Shown here one piece after another: positions 22,264-34,991 of a stretch of DNA of 64,000 bases. The position numbers were made by a program, and so were the translations under genes. The number at the start of each line of letters is the position of its first letter. Position 1 is the first letter of the stretch. This stretch comes from Artemia franciscana. Its lineage: Eukaryota; Arthropoda; Branchiopoda; Anostraca; Artemiidae. The notes under the pieces are model-generated. The model was given only the letters and a program-made list of their open reading frames with translations. It searched no databases and was not told where the DNA came from. The DNA is taken from positions 9,249,702 to 9,313,701 of the forward strand of contig NC_088873.1 in assembly GCF_032884065.1 (NCBI RefSeq), given 5' to 3'.

Positions 22264-22956
22264 TTATATTTTCTGATTTGTGATAAAAAAACGCTTAGAT
22301 TCTGACGTAGTTCCAGTAAGGAAGATCTTCAATGGCTCTGGTGGTGCAACCAGTAGAGGAAGTTTAACTTTTCCTGAGGCGCAACACATTCCCATTGTTT
22401 CACCATTGATTTTCAAGGCCTTGCAATAGGGACAAGTTTTAGATATAGTCCCGATTTGAACACATCTACTCAAGCTATAATCATCGACTGGGCTGTACCT
22501 GAATGCCAGGCGATAACTTTCAGATTGCTCTGATTCCTCGGCACGCTTTCTTTTCTTACTTTCTCTATCAGCAGCAAGCCTGATTTCTTGCTGTTCTTGT
22601 GATTCCTCGGCACGCCTTCTTTTTTCACTTTCTCTTTTAGCAGCAAGTCTGGTTTCATGTTGCTCTGGTAGTTCCTCGACACGCCTTCTTTTTTCACTTT
22701 CTCTTTTAGCAGCAAGTCTGGTTTCACGTTGCTCTGGTAGTTCCTCGGCACGCTTCCTGTTCTCTCTTTCTCTGTCAGCCTCAAGCCTGTTTTCTTGCTG
22801 TTCTTTTGATTCCTCGGCACGCTTTCTTTTCTTACTTTCTCTATCAGCAGCAAGTTTTTTGGCATAGACTCTTTGAGCATCTTCCTCGGCTGTTGCCATT
22901 GTAAGTTCATCAGTCATTTTACAGTTAAACATTAATAGATTTCTCCGTGAACGCAT
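22264..22956 (-). pseudogene. Hel-9 STPR domain and zinc-binding segment
   Basis: A 230-codon frame includes MTDELTMATAEEDAQRVYA, about four 23-residue STPR-like units (EQRETRLAAKRESEKRRR form) and CPYCKALKINGETMGMCC. It ends by frameshift after KRFF. In the intact arrangement it would continue into Rep in one frame. The repeat is shorter than in Hel-3. Confidence 0.8.
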
Positions 22957-23088
22957 GTCTTAAATCCCTTTAATGACGTCACAATGAAAAATGACGACAA
23001 CTAACTTCATGACGTCAGTCAACACACAAACATGACGTCACCCGACGGACCCACACACACACAGACAACTTATTTTTATATATATAGA

Positions 23089-24030
23089 AGATAGATATAT
23101 AAAAACAACTTGTCTGTCTGTTATGTCTGTTATACTTTGTCTGTTAATCGGCATGCTTGAATAATCAAATATCTTTGAAAAGACAACAGTATTAAAAGAG
23201 ATTGAATTTCTTAAAGAGTAAAAAACTGGTAACTTGAAAAATCTATCTATATATATAAAAATAAGTTGTCTGTGGGTTATGTCTGTTACACTTTGTCTGT
23301 TAATCGGCTTGCTTGAATAATCAAATATCTTTGAAAAGACAACAGTATGAAAAGAGAATGAATTTCTTAAAGAGTAAAAAACTGGTAACTTGAAAAATCT
23401 ATCTATATATATAAAAATAAGTTGTCTTTGGGTTATGTCTATTACACTTTGTCTGTTAATCGGCTTGCTTGAATAATCAAATATCTTTGAAAAGACAACA
23501 GTATTAAAAGAGATTGAATTTCTTAAAGAGTAAAAAACTGGCAACTTGAAAAATCTATCTATATATATAAAAATAAGTTGTCTTTGGGTTATGTCTATTA
23601 CACTTTTTCTGTTAGTCGGCTTGCTTGAATAATCAAATATCTTTGAAAAGACTACAGTATTAAAAGAGATTGAATTTCTTAAAGAGTAAAAATCTGGTAA
23701 CGGGAAAAATCTATTTATATATATATAAATAAGTTGTCTGTGGGTTATGTCTGTTACACTTTGTCTGTTAATCGGCTTGCTTGAATAATCAAATATCTTT
23801 GAAAAGACAACAGTATTAAAAGAGATTGAATTTCTTAAAGAATAAAAAAGTGGTAACGTGAAAAATCTATCTATCTATATATATAAAAATAAGTTGTCTG
23901 TCTGTTATGTCTGTTACACTATGTCTGTTAATCAGCTTGCTTGAATAATCAAATATTTTTGAAAAGATAACAGTATGAAAAGAGATTGAATTTCTTAAAG
24001 AGTAAAAAACTGGTAACTTGAAAAATCAAT
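23089..24030 (+). repeat. 156-bp tandem array of Helitron 5'-end units
   Basis: Six tandem units each begin with a TCTATCTATATATATAAAAA-like Helitron 5' terminus and AAGTTGTCTGT, followed by a shared internal part (ATCGGCTTGCTTGAATAATC, GATTGAATTTCTTAAAGAG). The AAGTTG motif falls at 23107 (variant), 23263, 23419, 23575, 23731 and 23891: steps of 156, 156, 156, 156 and 160. No CTAG hairpin ends the units. Long open frames through the array are repeat artefacts. Confidence 0.9.
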
Positions 24031-25065
<1,035 letters not shown>

Positions 25066-25067
25066 TA

Positions 25068-25621
25068 TCTATCTATCTATATATATAAAAATAAGTTGTC
25101 TGTCTGTGGATGGATGGATGGATCAGGTGACGTCACCTGAAAAAACTGGATCAGGTGACGTCAAAACTGAAAAAACTAAAAAAAGGAGAAAACTACAAAA
25201 AAAACTAAAAACTAATAAAAAAAATAAAAAAGCTAAAAAACTAAAAAAACTATAAAGGTAAAAACCAATAAAAAACTAAAAAAAAAACTGAAAAAACTAA
25301 AAAAAGGCAAAAACTACAAAAAAAACTAAAAACTAATAAAAAAAGTAAAAAAGCTAAAAAACTAAAAAAACTAAAAAAAGGTAAAAAACTAAAAAAAATA
25401 AAAAATAAAAAAACTAAAAAAAAGGAAAAAACTGAAAAATAAGCTAAAATAAAGGTAAAAACCAATAAAAAACTAAAAAAAAAAAAGGAAAAAACTAATA
25501 AATGACGACACTCAAAGAGAAAACGACCAGGACAAAAGGAATGTTCGATTAGCAATCAACAAAGCACCGGGACACAGGGAGTATAAATGACGACCAGGAC
25601 ATAAGTTAAAAAAAAAAACTA
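25068..25621 (+). mobile_element. Hel-11, 5' part of a non-autonomous Helitron
   Basis: It starts TCTATCTATCTATATATATA immediately after Hel-10 (only TA between CTAG and TC), followed by GGATCAGGTGACGTCACCTG (a CRE within a palindrome) and A-rich AACTAAAAAA tracts. It is cut by the start of Hel-12 at 25622. Confidence 0.7.
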
Positions 25622-27039
25622 TCTATATATATAAAAATAAGTTTTCTGTGGATCTGTGGATCGTGGATCAGGTGACGTCACCTGAAAAAACTGGATCAGG
25701 TGACGTCAAAACTGAAAAAACTAAAAAAAGGCAAAAACTACAAAAAAAAACTAAAAACTAATAAAAAAAATAAAAAAGCTAAAAAACTAAAAAAACTAAA
25801 AAAAGGCAAAAAAAACTAAAAACTAATAAAAAAGCTAAAAAACTAAAAAAACTAAAAAAAAGGCAAAAACTACAAAAAAAACTAAAAACTAATAAAAAAG
25901 CTAAAAAACTAAAAAAACTAAAAACTAAAAAAAACTAAAAAAGGTAAAAACTAAAAGAACTAAAAAAGAAAAAAATAAATGACGACACTCAAAGAGAAAG
26001 CGACCAGGACAAAAGGAATGTTCGATTAGCAATCAACAAAGCACCGGGACACAGGGAGTATAAATGACGACCAGGACACAAGTAAAAAAAAAATTAACAA
26101 AACTAAAAAGAAGGTAAAAACTACAAAAAAACTAAAAAGAAAAAAAAACTAAAAACTAATAAAAAAACTAAAAAATCTAAAAATCTAAATAAACTAAAAA
26201 AGAAAAAAAAAGGAAAAAAATAAAGGAGAAAAACAAAACTAAAAAACGAATGTATATACAGACCGGTACACCGGGATACAAATGACGACCGGGACACAGG
26301 GAATATAAATGACGACCGGGACACAGGGACACAACTACAACGGGGACACCGGGGGAAACAGGGGGATATAAATGACGACCGGGACAAAAAAAATAAAAAG
26401 AAAAAAAAACTAAAAACTAATAAAAAAACTAAAAAATCTAAAAATCTAAATAAGCTAAAAAAGAAAAAAAAAGGAAAAAAATAAAGGAGAAAAACAAAAC
26501 TAAAAAACGAATGTATATACAGACCGGGACACCGGGATACAAATGACGACCGGGACCCGGGACACAGGGAATATAAATGACGACCGGGACACAGGGACAC
26601 AACTACAACGGGGACACCGGGGGAAACAGGGGGATGTAAATGACGACCGGGACACCGGGACAGGGAATGGTCGATTAGCAATCACCATCAACAAAGCTCA
26701 AGGGCAATCATTAGAATCATGAGGTATAGATCTGAATACAGATTGTTTTCCCATGGACCATTATATGTTGCATGTTCAAGAGTCGGTAAACCTGACAATC
26801 TATTTATATGCAAAGACAATGGGACAGCAAAGAATGTTGTATATTCGCAAGTTTTACGTAGTTAAAACCATATATATATATCTATCTATATTCACAGGTG
26901 GGACATAGGGACACAACTACAATGGCGCGTAACTATTATGGCGCGTAACGACTTACGCGCGCGGGGGGGCTTGGGGGGGGCGCGAAGCGCCCCCACCAAC
27001 TAGGTGTTGGGGTGGCGCGAAGCGCCACCCCAACAGCTA

Positions 27040-27040
<1 letters not shown>
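25622..27040 (+). mobile_element. Hel-12, non-autonomous Helitron with both ends
   Basis: The 5' TC is at 25622-25623 and the 3' CTAG at 27037-27040. Inside are GATCAGGTGACGTCACCTG, A-rich tracts (25700-25980, 26095-26240, 26395-26510), three minisatellite blocks (about 26000-26085, 26250-26390, 26520-26670), a helicase-tail remnant (26680-26860) and both terminal hairpins. It is a complete non-coding element of about 1.4 kb and a good reference for the non-autonomous class. Confidence 0.85.
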
Positions 27041-27123
<83 letters not shown>

Positions 27124-27291
27124 TAGCTGTTGGGGTGGCGCTTCGCGCCACCCCAACAGCTAGTATATATATATGTATATATACATAGTATATACATAGT
27201 ATATATATATACATAGTATATATATACATAGTATATATACAGCTAGTATATATATATGTTGGGGTGGCGCGAAGCGCCACCCCAACAGCTA

Positions 27292-27354
<63 letters not shown>
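27041..27354. repeat. TA tracts carrying solo Helitron terminal palindromes
   Basis: A TA run (27041-27122) is followed by a perfect 41-base palindrome (27123-27163: 19-bp arms, TTC centre, CTAG at both ends). Next is an imperfect TATACATAG-type repeat (27164-27250), a plus-strand terminal hairpin with CTAG at 27289-27292, and another TA run (27293-27354) leading to the minus-strand 3' end of Hel-13. No other Helitron sequence accompanies the two middle hairpins. Confidence 0.85.
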
Positions 27355-27355
<1 letters not shown>

Positions 27356-27742
27356 TAGCTGTTGGGGTGGCGCTTCGCGCCACCCCAACACCTAGTTGGT
27401 GGGGCGCTTCGCACCCCCCAAGCCCCCCCGCGCGCGTAAGTCGTTACGCGCCATATTAGTTACGCGCCATTGTAGTTGTGTCCCTGTGTCCCACCTGTGA
27501 ATATAGATAGATTTATATATGTGTTTCAAACTACGTAAAAATTGCGAATATACAACATTTTTGGCTTTCCCACTACTGGAAGCTTTCCGTTTCCAATTGC
27601 CAGCAATTGATCTGAAAATGTTTGACCAGAATCATCGTTTTGCAATCGGACACGCATATTTGTAGTTAATTTTAATATTTTTACGTGTGCCCATAAATTA
27701 GAATTTTTCAGGCAAGCATTCATTTCGTCTGCAGGAGTTAAA
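27355..27742 (-). mobile_element. Hel-13, deleted Helitron fragment
   Basis: The minus-strand 3' CTAG is at 27355-27358, with both hairpins and the 3' subterminal sequence. It jumps near 27568 to an antisense helicase fragment (27570-27740; [11 protein letters not shown] and MRVRLQNDD). It closely resembles Hel-2 in structure (same CCCACTACTGG joint), so the two descend from one deleted form. At about 27743 it joins Hel-14. Confidence 0.75.
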
Positions 27743-29841
27743 CTACGTAAAAATTGCGAATATACAACTTTCTTGGCTTTCCCATTGTCTGTGCATATAC
27801 AAAGCCGTATGCACTAATAATGACGTCATATGCAAACGCTCTTTTTACAAACAAACAAACATGCATACACACAACTCGTTTTTATATAGATAGAATATAG
27901 ATGGATACAATACAAATTAACTGCGTAAAACTTGCGAATATACAACATTCTTCGCTGTCCAATTGTCGCTGCATATAAATAGATTGTCAGGTTTACCGAC
28001 CCTCGAACATGCAACGTACAATTGTCCATGGGAAAAACAATCAGTATTAAGATCTATACCACATTTTTCTAATGATTGACCTTGAGCTTTGTTAATGGTG
28101 ATTGCAAATGCTAATCGAATTGGGAATTGCAATCTTTTAAATTGAAAATGCAGATCCGTTGGAATCATGGGAATGCGAGGAATAAGAACAGCCTTACCCT
28201 CAAAATGCCCTGTCAAGATTGTCGCCTTTATTAGGCTTTCCATTGTTTTTTTTACGGCAAGTCGCGTGCCATTGCAAAGCTTTGGTGGGTCGCCTATTTT
28301 TAGTTGTAGCACGTGTGGTGGAAACCCTGAAAGATATATGGAATTTAAAAATTCAGATGGATAATTAACCGCTTCATTTGGTTCCAAAACTGTGTCGACT
28401 GACTTGCAAAGGACTGCCTGGTCTCGAATCTTGGTCAAAACAATATTGTTGATTTCGTGGACGTCTATATTTTTGGGTGCGAGAATCGCTCTTTCACTTA
28501 GCCATTTATTATTTTTATAATTTTTTAGAATATTCGGAAATACTTTTTCAATCAATTCATTTTTGGACGTCACTAAACTACAGAAATCAGCAGGTAGTTG
28601 TATACGTCCTGAAATTGAGTCTATCATATCATAAATGTCTTTTTGTTCCGACGTTAACTTGTAAATGTTATTTTGTACATACGACAATAGATCACTCGTA
28701 CTGTAACTTTGTTCACGATCCAATTCTACACATGTCGAAACAGCAGCGATACGGTTAGGTGAAGGCATTCCCAAATCCTGAAGAGGTTTGTTTGCCATAC
28801 GTACGCACAAATCTTCTATAATAACTAAAAGCCATTTATTATTTTTATAATTTTTTAGAATATTCGGAAATACTTTTTCAATCAATTCATTTTTGGACGT
28901 CACTAAACTACAGAAATCAGCAGGTAGTTGTATACGTCCTGAAATTGAGTCTATCGTATCATAAATGTCTTTTTGTTCCGACGTTAACTTGTAAATGTTA
29001 TTTTGTACATACGACAATAGATCACTCGTACTGTAACTTTGTTCACGATCCAATTCTACACATGTCGAAACAGCAGCGATACGGTTAGGTGAAGGCATTC
29101 CCAAATCCTGAAGAGGTTTGTTTGCCATACGTACGCACAAATCTTCTATAATAACTAAAGTGTCGTTATAAATTTCTGATGTAAAATCAAAAGTCATTTC
29201 TGACGTCTCTAACTGTTTTCGATGGAGTATATCTTCGGACATTTTTGACTTATATTTTTCCCATAACTCTGTAGGAGCTGATGGAGAGCAAGTGTACGAA
29301 TTTGACTTGGGGTTGACGTTTCGCACGCGTCATTGATGCAGTTATCCCAGTGTTGGTCATTCTCCAATAAATTCAGAGCTTGGCATGCACTACGGTAAGT
29401 GTCATGTATAGTACCGTTTACAGTTCTCAAATACTCAAAGGATGTCGGACCGGGTACATTCACCAAAAGCAGGCGTAGAAAGAAGCATTCATGTTGATTG
29501 GGGTGAACGGTGTAGAGTCTTCCTATCGTGGTATCTTTGAAGATGGTAGGTTGGCCGTAAACCCACTGGTTATCTACTTCGATGGTGGTACCGTTGCCAT
29601 TGTAGGTTTTTCAGTCATTTTACAATTAGAAATTTCTCTTTCAACGGTCTTCTTACAATTAAAAATTTGTCTTTGAACGATATTCTTAAATACCTGTGTC
29701 CTGGTCGTCATTTATATTCCCTGTGTCCCGGTCGTCATTTGTGTCCCGGTATCCCAGTCTGTAATTTCTCTTTTTTCTTTTTTCAGTTTTCTTTTTCTTC
29801 TTTATTTTTCAGCTTCACTATGAAATACATATCGCCGAACC
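27743..29841 (-). mobile_element. Hel-14, first unit of a 2076-bp tandem duplication
   Basis: It contains the 3' region without hairpins, a deleted helicase (27917-29326), the Rep linker (29209-29590), the MTEEPTMA joint, a short minisatellite (29690-29775) and the last codons of the STPR-acidic ORF (about 29805-29841). It is repeated almost base for base at 29842-31917. Confidence 0.85.
27917..29326 (-). pseudogene. Hel-14 helicase with internal duplication and motif I-III loss
   Basis: A 469-codon open frame holds two copies of the block from VIIEDLCVRMANKPLQDLG to [12 protein letters not shown], each with the DIYDTI-DSISGR joint that deletes Walker A and B. It then continues to the normal C-terminus ([21 protein letters not shown]). 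It also lacks the PIILLRNIN segment (reads KIGDPPKLC). Although open, it cannot be an active ATPase. The start at [11 protein letters not shown] is out of the Rep frame. Confidence 0.85.
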
Positions 29842-29992
29842 TCATTCTTGGCTTTCCCATTGTCTGTGCATATACAAAGCCGTATGCACTAATAATGACG
29901 TCATATGCAAACGCTCTTTTTACAAACAAACAAACATGCATACACACAACTCGTTTTTATATAGATAGATAGATAGATGGATACAATACAAA

Positions 29993-31402
29993 TTAACTGC
30001 GTAAAACTTGCGAATATACAACATTCTTCGCTGTCCAATTGTCGCTGCATATAAATAGATTGTCAGGTTTACCGACCCTCGAACATGCAACGTACAATTG
30101 TCCATGGGAAAAACAATCAGTATTAAGATCTATACCACATTTTTCTAATGATTGACCTTGAGCTTTGTTAATGGTGATTGCAAATGCTAATCGAATTGGG
30201 AATTGCAATCTTTTAAATTGAAAAGGCAGATCCGTTGGAATCATGGGAATGCGAGGAATAAGAACAGCCTTACCCTCAAAATGCCCTGTCAAGATCGTCG
30301 CCTTTATTAGGCTTTCCATTGTTTTTTTTACGGCAAGTCGCGTGCCATTGCAAAGCTTTGGTGGGTCGCCTATTTTTAGTTGTAGCACGTGTGGTGGAAA
30401 CCCTGAAAGATATATGGAATTTAAAAATTCAGATGGGTAATTAACCGCTTCATTTGGTTCCAAAACTGTGTCGACTGACTTGCAAAGGACTGCCTGGTCT
30501 CTAATCTTGGTCAAAACAATATTGTTGATTTCGTGGACGTCTATATTTTTGGGTGCGAGAATCGCTCTTTCACTTAGCCATTTATTATTTTTATAATTTT
30601 TTAGAATATTCGGAAATACTTTTTCAATCAATTCATTTTTGGACGTCACTAAACTACAGAAATCAGCAGGTAGTTGTATACGTCCTGAAATTGAGTCTAT
30701 CGTATCATAAATGTCTTTTTGTTCCGACGTTAACTTGTAAATGTTATTTTGTACATACGACAATAGATCACTCGTACTGTAGCTTTGTTCACGATCCAAT
30801 TCTACACATGTCGAAACAGCAGCGATACGGTTAGGTGAAGGCATTCCCAAATCCTGAAGAGGTTTGTTTGCCATACGTACGCACAAATCTTCTATAATAA
30901 CTAAAAGCCATTTATTATTTTTATAATTTTTTAGAATATTCGGAAATACTTTTTCAATCAATTCATTTTTGGACGTCACTAAACTACAGAAATCAGCAGG
31001 TAGTTGTATACGTCCTGAAATTGAGTCTATCGTATCATAAATGTCTTTTTGTTCCGACGTTAACTTGTAAATGTTATTTTGTACATACGACAATAGATCA
31101 CTCGTACTGTAACTTTGTTCACGATCCAATTCTACACATGTCGAAACAGCAGCGATACGGTTAGGTGAAGGCATTCCCAAATCCTGAAGAGGTTTGTTTG
31201 CCATACGTACGCACAAATCTTCTATAATAACTAAAGTGTCGTTATAAATTTCTGATGTAAAATCAAAAGTCATTTCTGACGTCTCTAACTGTTTTCGATG
31301 GAGTATATCTTCGGACATTTTTGACTTATATTTTTCCCATAACTCTGTAGGAGCTGATGGAGAGCAAGTGTACGAATTTGACTTGGGGTTGACGTTTCGC
31401 AC
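29993..31402 (-). pseudogene. Hel-15 helicase, duplicate of Hel-14 frame
   Basis: The same 469-codon frame as at 27917-29326, with very few differences (for example Thr for Met in DIYDTI of the second repeat, and Pro for His in TDLPFQF). It has the same internal duplication and the same loss of Walker motifs. It is non-functional as a helicase but still open. Confidence 0.85.
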
Positions 31403-31877
31403 GCGTCATTGATGCAGTTATCCCAGTGTTGGTCATTCTCCAATAAATTCAGAGCTTGGCATGCACTACGGTAAGTGTCATGTATAGTACCGTTTACAGT
31501 TCTCAAATACTCAAAGGATGTCGGACCGGGTACATTCACCAAAAGCAGGCGTAGAAAGAAGCATTCATGTTGAATGGGGTGAACGGTGTAGAGTCTTCCT
31601 ATCGTGGTATCTTTAAAGATGGTAGGTTGGCCGTAAACCCACTGGTTATCTACTTCGATGGTGGTACCGTTGCCATTGTAGGTTTTTCAGTCATTTTACA
31701 ATTAGAAATTTCTCTTTCAACGGTCTTCTTACAATTAAAAATTTGTCTTTGAACGATATTCTTAAATACCTGTGTCCTGGTCGTCATTTATATTCCCTGT
31801 GTCCCGGTCGTCATTTGTGTCCCGGTATCCCAGTCTGTAATTTCTCTTTTTTCTTTTTTCAGTTTTCTTTTTCTTCT

Positions 31878-32204
31878 TTATTTTTCAGCTTCACTATGAA
31901 ATACATATCGCCGAACCTTTGTTTTTTTAACTAAAATCTGGTAGTCATTGATGACCTTTTCCAAGTCAAAATCCCAAACCCAATCATCATCGCTATCATT
32001 TTCAGTTTTAATATGTTTTGACTCTCGCTGTCCAGGTGGATCTTCATCTAACTGCGCGGTTTTGCGTTCTTTAGCCTCAAGCCTGTTTCCTTGCTGTTCT
32101 TTTGATTCCTCGGCACGCTTTCTTTTCTGACTTTCTCTATCAGCAGCAAGTTTTTTGGCATAGACTCTTTGAGCATCTTCATCAGTCATTGTAAACTTAA
32201 ACAT
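31878..32204 (-). CDS. Short STPR-acidic protein, Hel-15 copy
   Basis: A 108-residue frame (MFKFTMTDEDAQRVYAKK...) has the same structure as the ORF at 12895-13245: STPR start, KERKTAQLDEDPPGQRES, HIKTENDSDDDWVWDFDL, and end YVFHSEAEK. It lacks the 'LTMAKA' residues near the N-terminus. The start was chosen as the first ATG downstream of the CRE region. The open frame and close similarity among copies support a real product of this Helitron class; the role is unknown. Confidence 0.6.
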   Translation of the reverse strand: MFKFTMTDEDAQRVYAKKLAADRESQKRKRAEESKEQQGNRLEAKERKTAQLDEDPPGQRESKHIKTENDSDDDWVWDFDLEKVINDYQILVKKTKVRRYVFHSEAEK

Positions 32205-32732
32205 TAATAGAATTCTACGCGAACATATGTCTTATATAACTTGAATGACGTCACCTTCAAAGCAAAAATGATGGCAACTAATTTCATGACGTCAGCCGAA
32301 ACATGACGTCACCTGATCCACAGATCCACAGATCCACAGACAACTTATTTTTATATATATAGATAGATATATATACTAGCTGTTGGGGGTGGCGCTTCGC
32401 GCCACCCCAACACCTAGTTGGTGGGGCGCTTCGCGCCCCCCCAAGCACCCCCGCACGCGTAAGTCGTTACGCGCCATATTAGTTACGCGCCATTGAAGTT
32501 GTGTCCCTGTGTCCCACCTGTGAATATAGATAGATTTATATATGTATTTCAAACTACGTAAAACTTGCGAATATACAACATTCTTGGCTTTCCCATTGTC
32601 TGTGCATATACAATGCCTTATGTACTAATAATGACGTCATATGCAAACGCTCTTTTTACAAACAAACAAACATGCATACACACAACTCGTTTTTATATAG
32701 ATAGATAGATAGATAGATAGATACAATACAAA

Positions 32733-34355
32733 TTAACTGCGTAAAACTTGCGAATATACAACATTCTTCGCTGTCCAATTGTCGCTGCATATAAATAGAT
32801 TGTCAGGTTTACCGACCCTCGAACATGCAACGTACAATTTTCCATGGGAAAAACAATCAGTATTAAGATCTATACCACATTTTCCTAATGATTGACCTTG
32901 AGCTTTGTTAATGGTGATTGCAAATGCTAATCGAATTGGGAATTGCAATCTTTTAAATAGAAAAGGCAGATCTGTTGGAATCATGGGAATGCGAGGAACA
33001 AGAACAGCCCCACCTTCAAAAGGCCCTGTCAAGATTGTGGCCTCTATTAGGTTTTCCATTGTTTTTTTTACGGCAAGTCGCGTGCCATTGCAAAGCTTTG
33101 GTGGGTTGATATTTCTTAAAAGTATTATTGGTACGCCTATTTTTAGTTGTAGCACGTGTGGTGGAAACCCTGAAAGATCCATGGAATTTAAAAATTCAGA
33201 TGGATAATAAACCGCTTCATTTGGTTCCAAAACTGTGTCGACTGACTTGTAAAGGACTTCCTGGTCTCGAATCTTGGTCAAACAATATTGTTGATTTCGT
33301 TGACGTCTATATTTTTGGGTGAAAGAATCGCTCTTTCACAAGCCATTAATTATTTTTATAATTGTGTAGAATATTCGGAAATACTTTTTCCATCAATTCA
33401 TTTTTGGACGTCACTAAATTACAGAAATCAGCAGGTAGTTGTATACGTCCTGAAATTGATTCTACTGGGAGCTTTCCGTTTCCAATTGCCAGCAATTGAT
33501 CTGAAAATGTTTGACCAGAGTCATCGTTTTGCAATCGGACACGCATATTTGTAGTTAATTTTAATGTTTTTACGTGTGCCCATAAATTAGAGTTTTTCAG
33601 GCAAGCATTCATTTCGTCTGCAGGAGTTGATCTAGGTATTATAGGTAATGTTTGCCTGAAATCTCCCGCAAGCAATATTAATGTGCTGCCAAAGGGTTTC
33701 GACTTCCCTCGCAAATCTTTCAAGCATTGATCCAGAGCCTCAAGCGATTTTTTGTGTGCCATTGTGCACTCATCCCAAATAATAAGTTTGCATTGCTGCA
33801 ATACTTTACCCATCCCAGATGATTTGGAAATATTGCACGTGGGAGTTTCTGTAGAATGCAAATTCAGAGGCAATTTCAAAGCGGAATAAGCAGTTCTTCC
33901 ACCAGGCAGCAATGTTGCGGCTATTCCGGACGACGCAATTGCCAACGCTATATCATTTTTTGATCGAATTGATGCCAGAATCAGTTTTATCACAAACGTT
34001 TTACCAGTACCTCCTGAAGCATCCAAAAGGAAATTTCTCCAACGTTGTTATCGACACAATGCATTATTGTATCATAAATGTCTTTTTGTTCCGACGTTAA
34101 CTTGGAAATGTTATTTTGTACATACGACAATAGATCACTCGTACTGTAACTTTGTTCACGATCCAATTCTACACATGTCGAAACAGCAGCGATATGGTTA
34201 GGTGAAGGCATTCCAAAATCCTGAAGAGGTTTGTTTGCCATACGTACGCACAAATCTTCTATAATAACTAAAGTGTAGTTATAAATTTCTGATGTAAAAT
34301 CAAAAGTCATATCTGACGTCTCTAACTGTTTTCGATGGAGTATATCTTCGGACAT
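32733..34355 (-). pseudogene. Hel-16 helicase, three frame breaks
   Basis: The frame pieces are 32733-33281 (C-terminal motifs, [18 protein letters not shown]), 33346-34026 ([24 protein letters not shown]) and 33990-34355 (the region before Walker A). The breaks are single-base losses near 33284 (TCAAACAATATT for TCAAAACAATATT) and near 34020. Unlike Hel-9 the Walker A motif is intact. The protein would be a Pif1-type 5'-3' helicase if repaired in evolution, but no copy here is continuous with its Rep. Confidence 0.85.
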
Positions 34356-34358
34356 TTT

Positions 34359-34990
34359 TTACTTATATTTTTCCCATAACTCTGTAGGAGCTGATGGAGA
34401 GCAAGTTGTTAAAATGATGCCAAACAATGCACGAATTAGACTTGGAGTTGACGTTTCGCAAGCGTCATTGAGGCAGTTATCCCAGTGTTGGTCATTCTCC
34501 AATAAATTCAGAGCTTGGCAAGCACTACGGTAAGTGTCATGTATAGTACCGTTTACAGTTCTCAAATACTCAAAGGATGTCGGACCGGGTACATTCACCA
34601 AAAGCAGGCGTAGAAAGAAGCATTCATGTTGATTGGGGTGAACGGTGTAGAGTCTTCCTATCGTGGTATCTTTGAAGATGGTAGGTTGGCCGTCGACTGA
34701 CTTACCCTGTTTTCGACGTTCAAATACTTTATTTTTAGTATTCCACGTGTAATACGAAGGCACATCAGTATACAGCAGTTTTTTTGCAAAAGAATCATTT
34801 TTGCAAAGCGAAAAGAAACCGGTTAACTTTGTATCCGGTGGATTCAGGGCTCTTTGTTGCACGTTGGTTTCCGAGAAATAAACACGTTGACCATTCTGTA
34901 AATGTACCGCTAAATGAACAACAGCTGAACTACGTTCATGTATCGGAAATGAAAGAATTCGCCAAACAGCTTCATTACTGCTTATGTATC
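34359..34990 (-). pseudogene. Hel-16 Rep-helicase linker
   Basis: A 167-codon frame (34359-34862) runs from VQQRALNPPD through [18 protein letters not shown] and DAC ETSTPS to LWEKYK, ending in a TAA that replaces the Ser codon of YKSKMSED. From 34862 to 34990 the IHERS(S)AVVHLAVHL segment continues with one stop (TGA for GGA near 34994). Confidence 0.8.
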
Positions 34991-34991
34991 T

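Larger units (their letters stand above)
18116..23088 (-). mobile_element. Hel-9, nearly full-length autonomous-type Helitron (dead)
   Basis: This is the most complete copy in order: 5' TC at 23087-23088, CRE motifs (about 22970-23040), STPR start at 22956, Rep, helicase, and helicase stop at 18347-18349. Then comes the 3' region up to 18116. The 3' end is truncated inside the GTCCCTGTG motif, so the terminal hairpins are missing. After the helicase stop the 3' region holds a second 5'-terminus-like sequence (TATATAAAATCGAGTTGTG on the minus strand) near 18300-18325, also seen in other copies. Confidence 0.85.
29842..32363 (-). mobile_element. Hel-15, second unit of the duplication, with 5' end
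   Basis: This repeats Hel-14 with a shift of 2076 bases and then continues through the complete short STPR-acidic ORF (31878-32204), CRE motifs (about 32246, 32287, 32305) and the 5' terminus, with TC at 32362-32363. Hel-14 plus Hel-15 therefore looks like one derivative whose body was duplicated in tandem. Confidence 0.85.

Noticed and set aside
23038-23544. 168-codon minus-strand frame with repeated LPVFYSLRNS
   Set aside because: It is open only because the 156-base unit is a multiple of three and lacks stops in that frame.
23089-24030. CRISPR array
   Set aside because: Units are tandem without unique spacers, and the context is eukaryotic.
25250-25555. Phe/Leu-rich membrane-like frames (also 26121-26681)
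   Set aside because: They are translations of T-rich repeats; apparent membrane segments are compositional.
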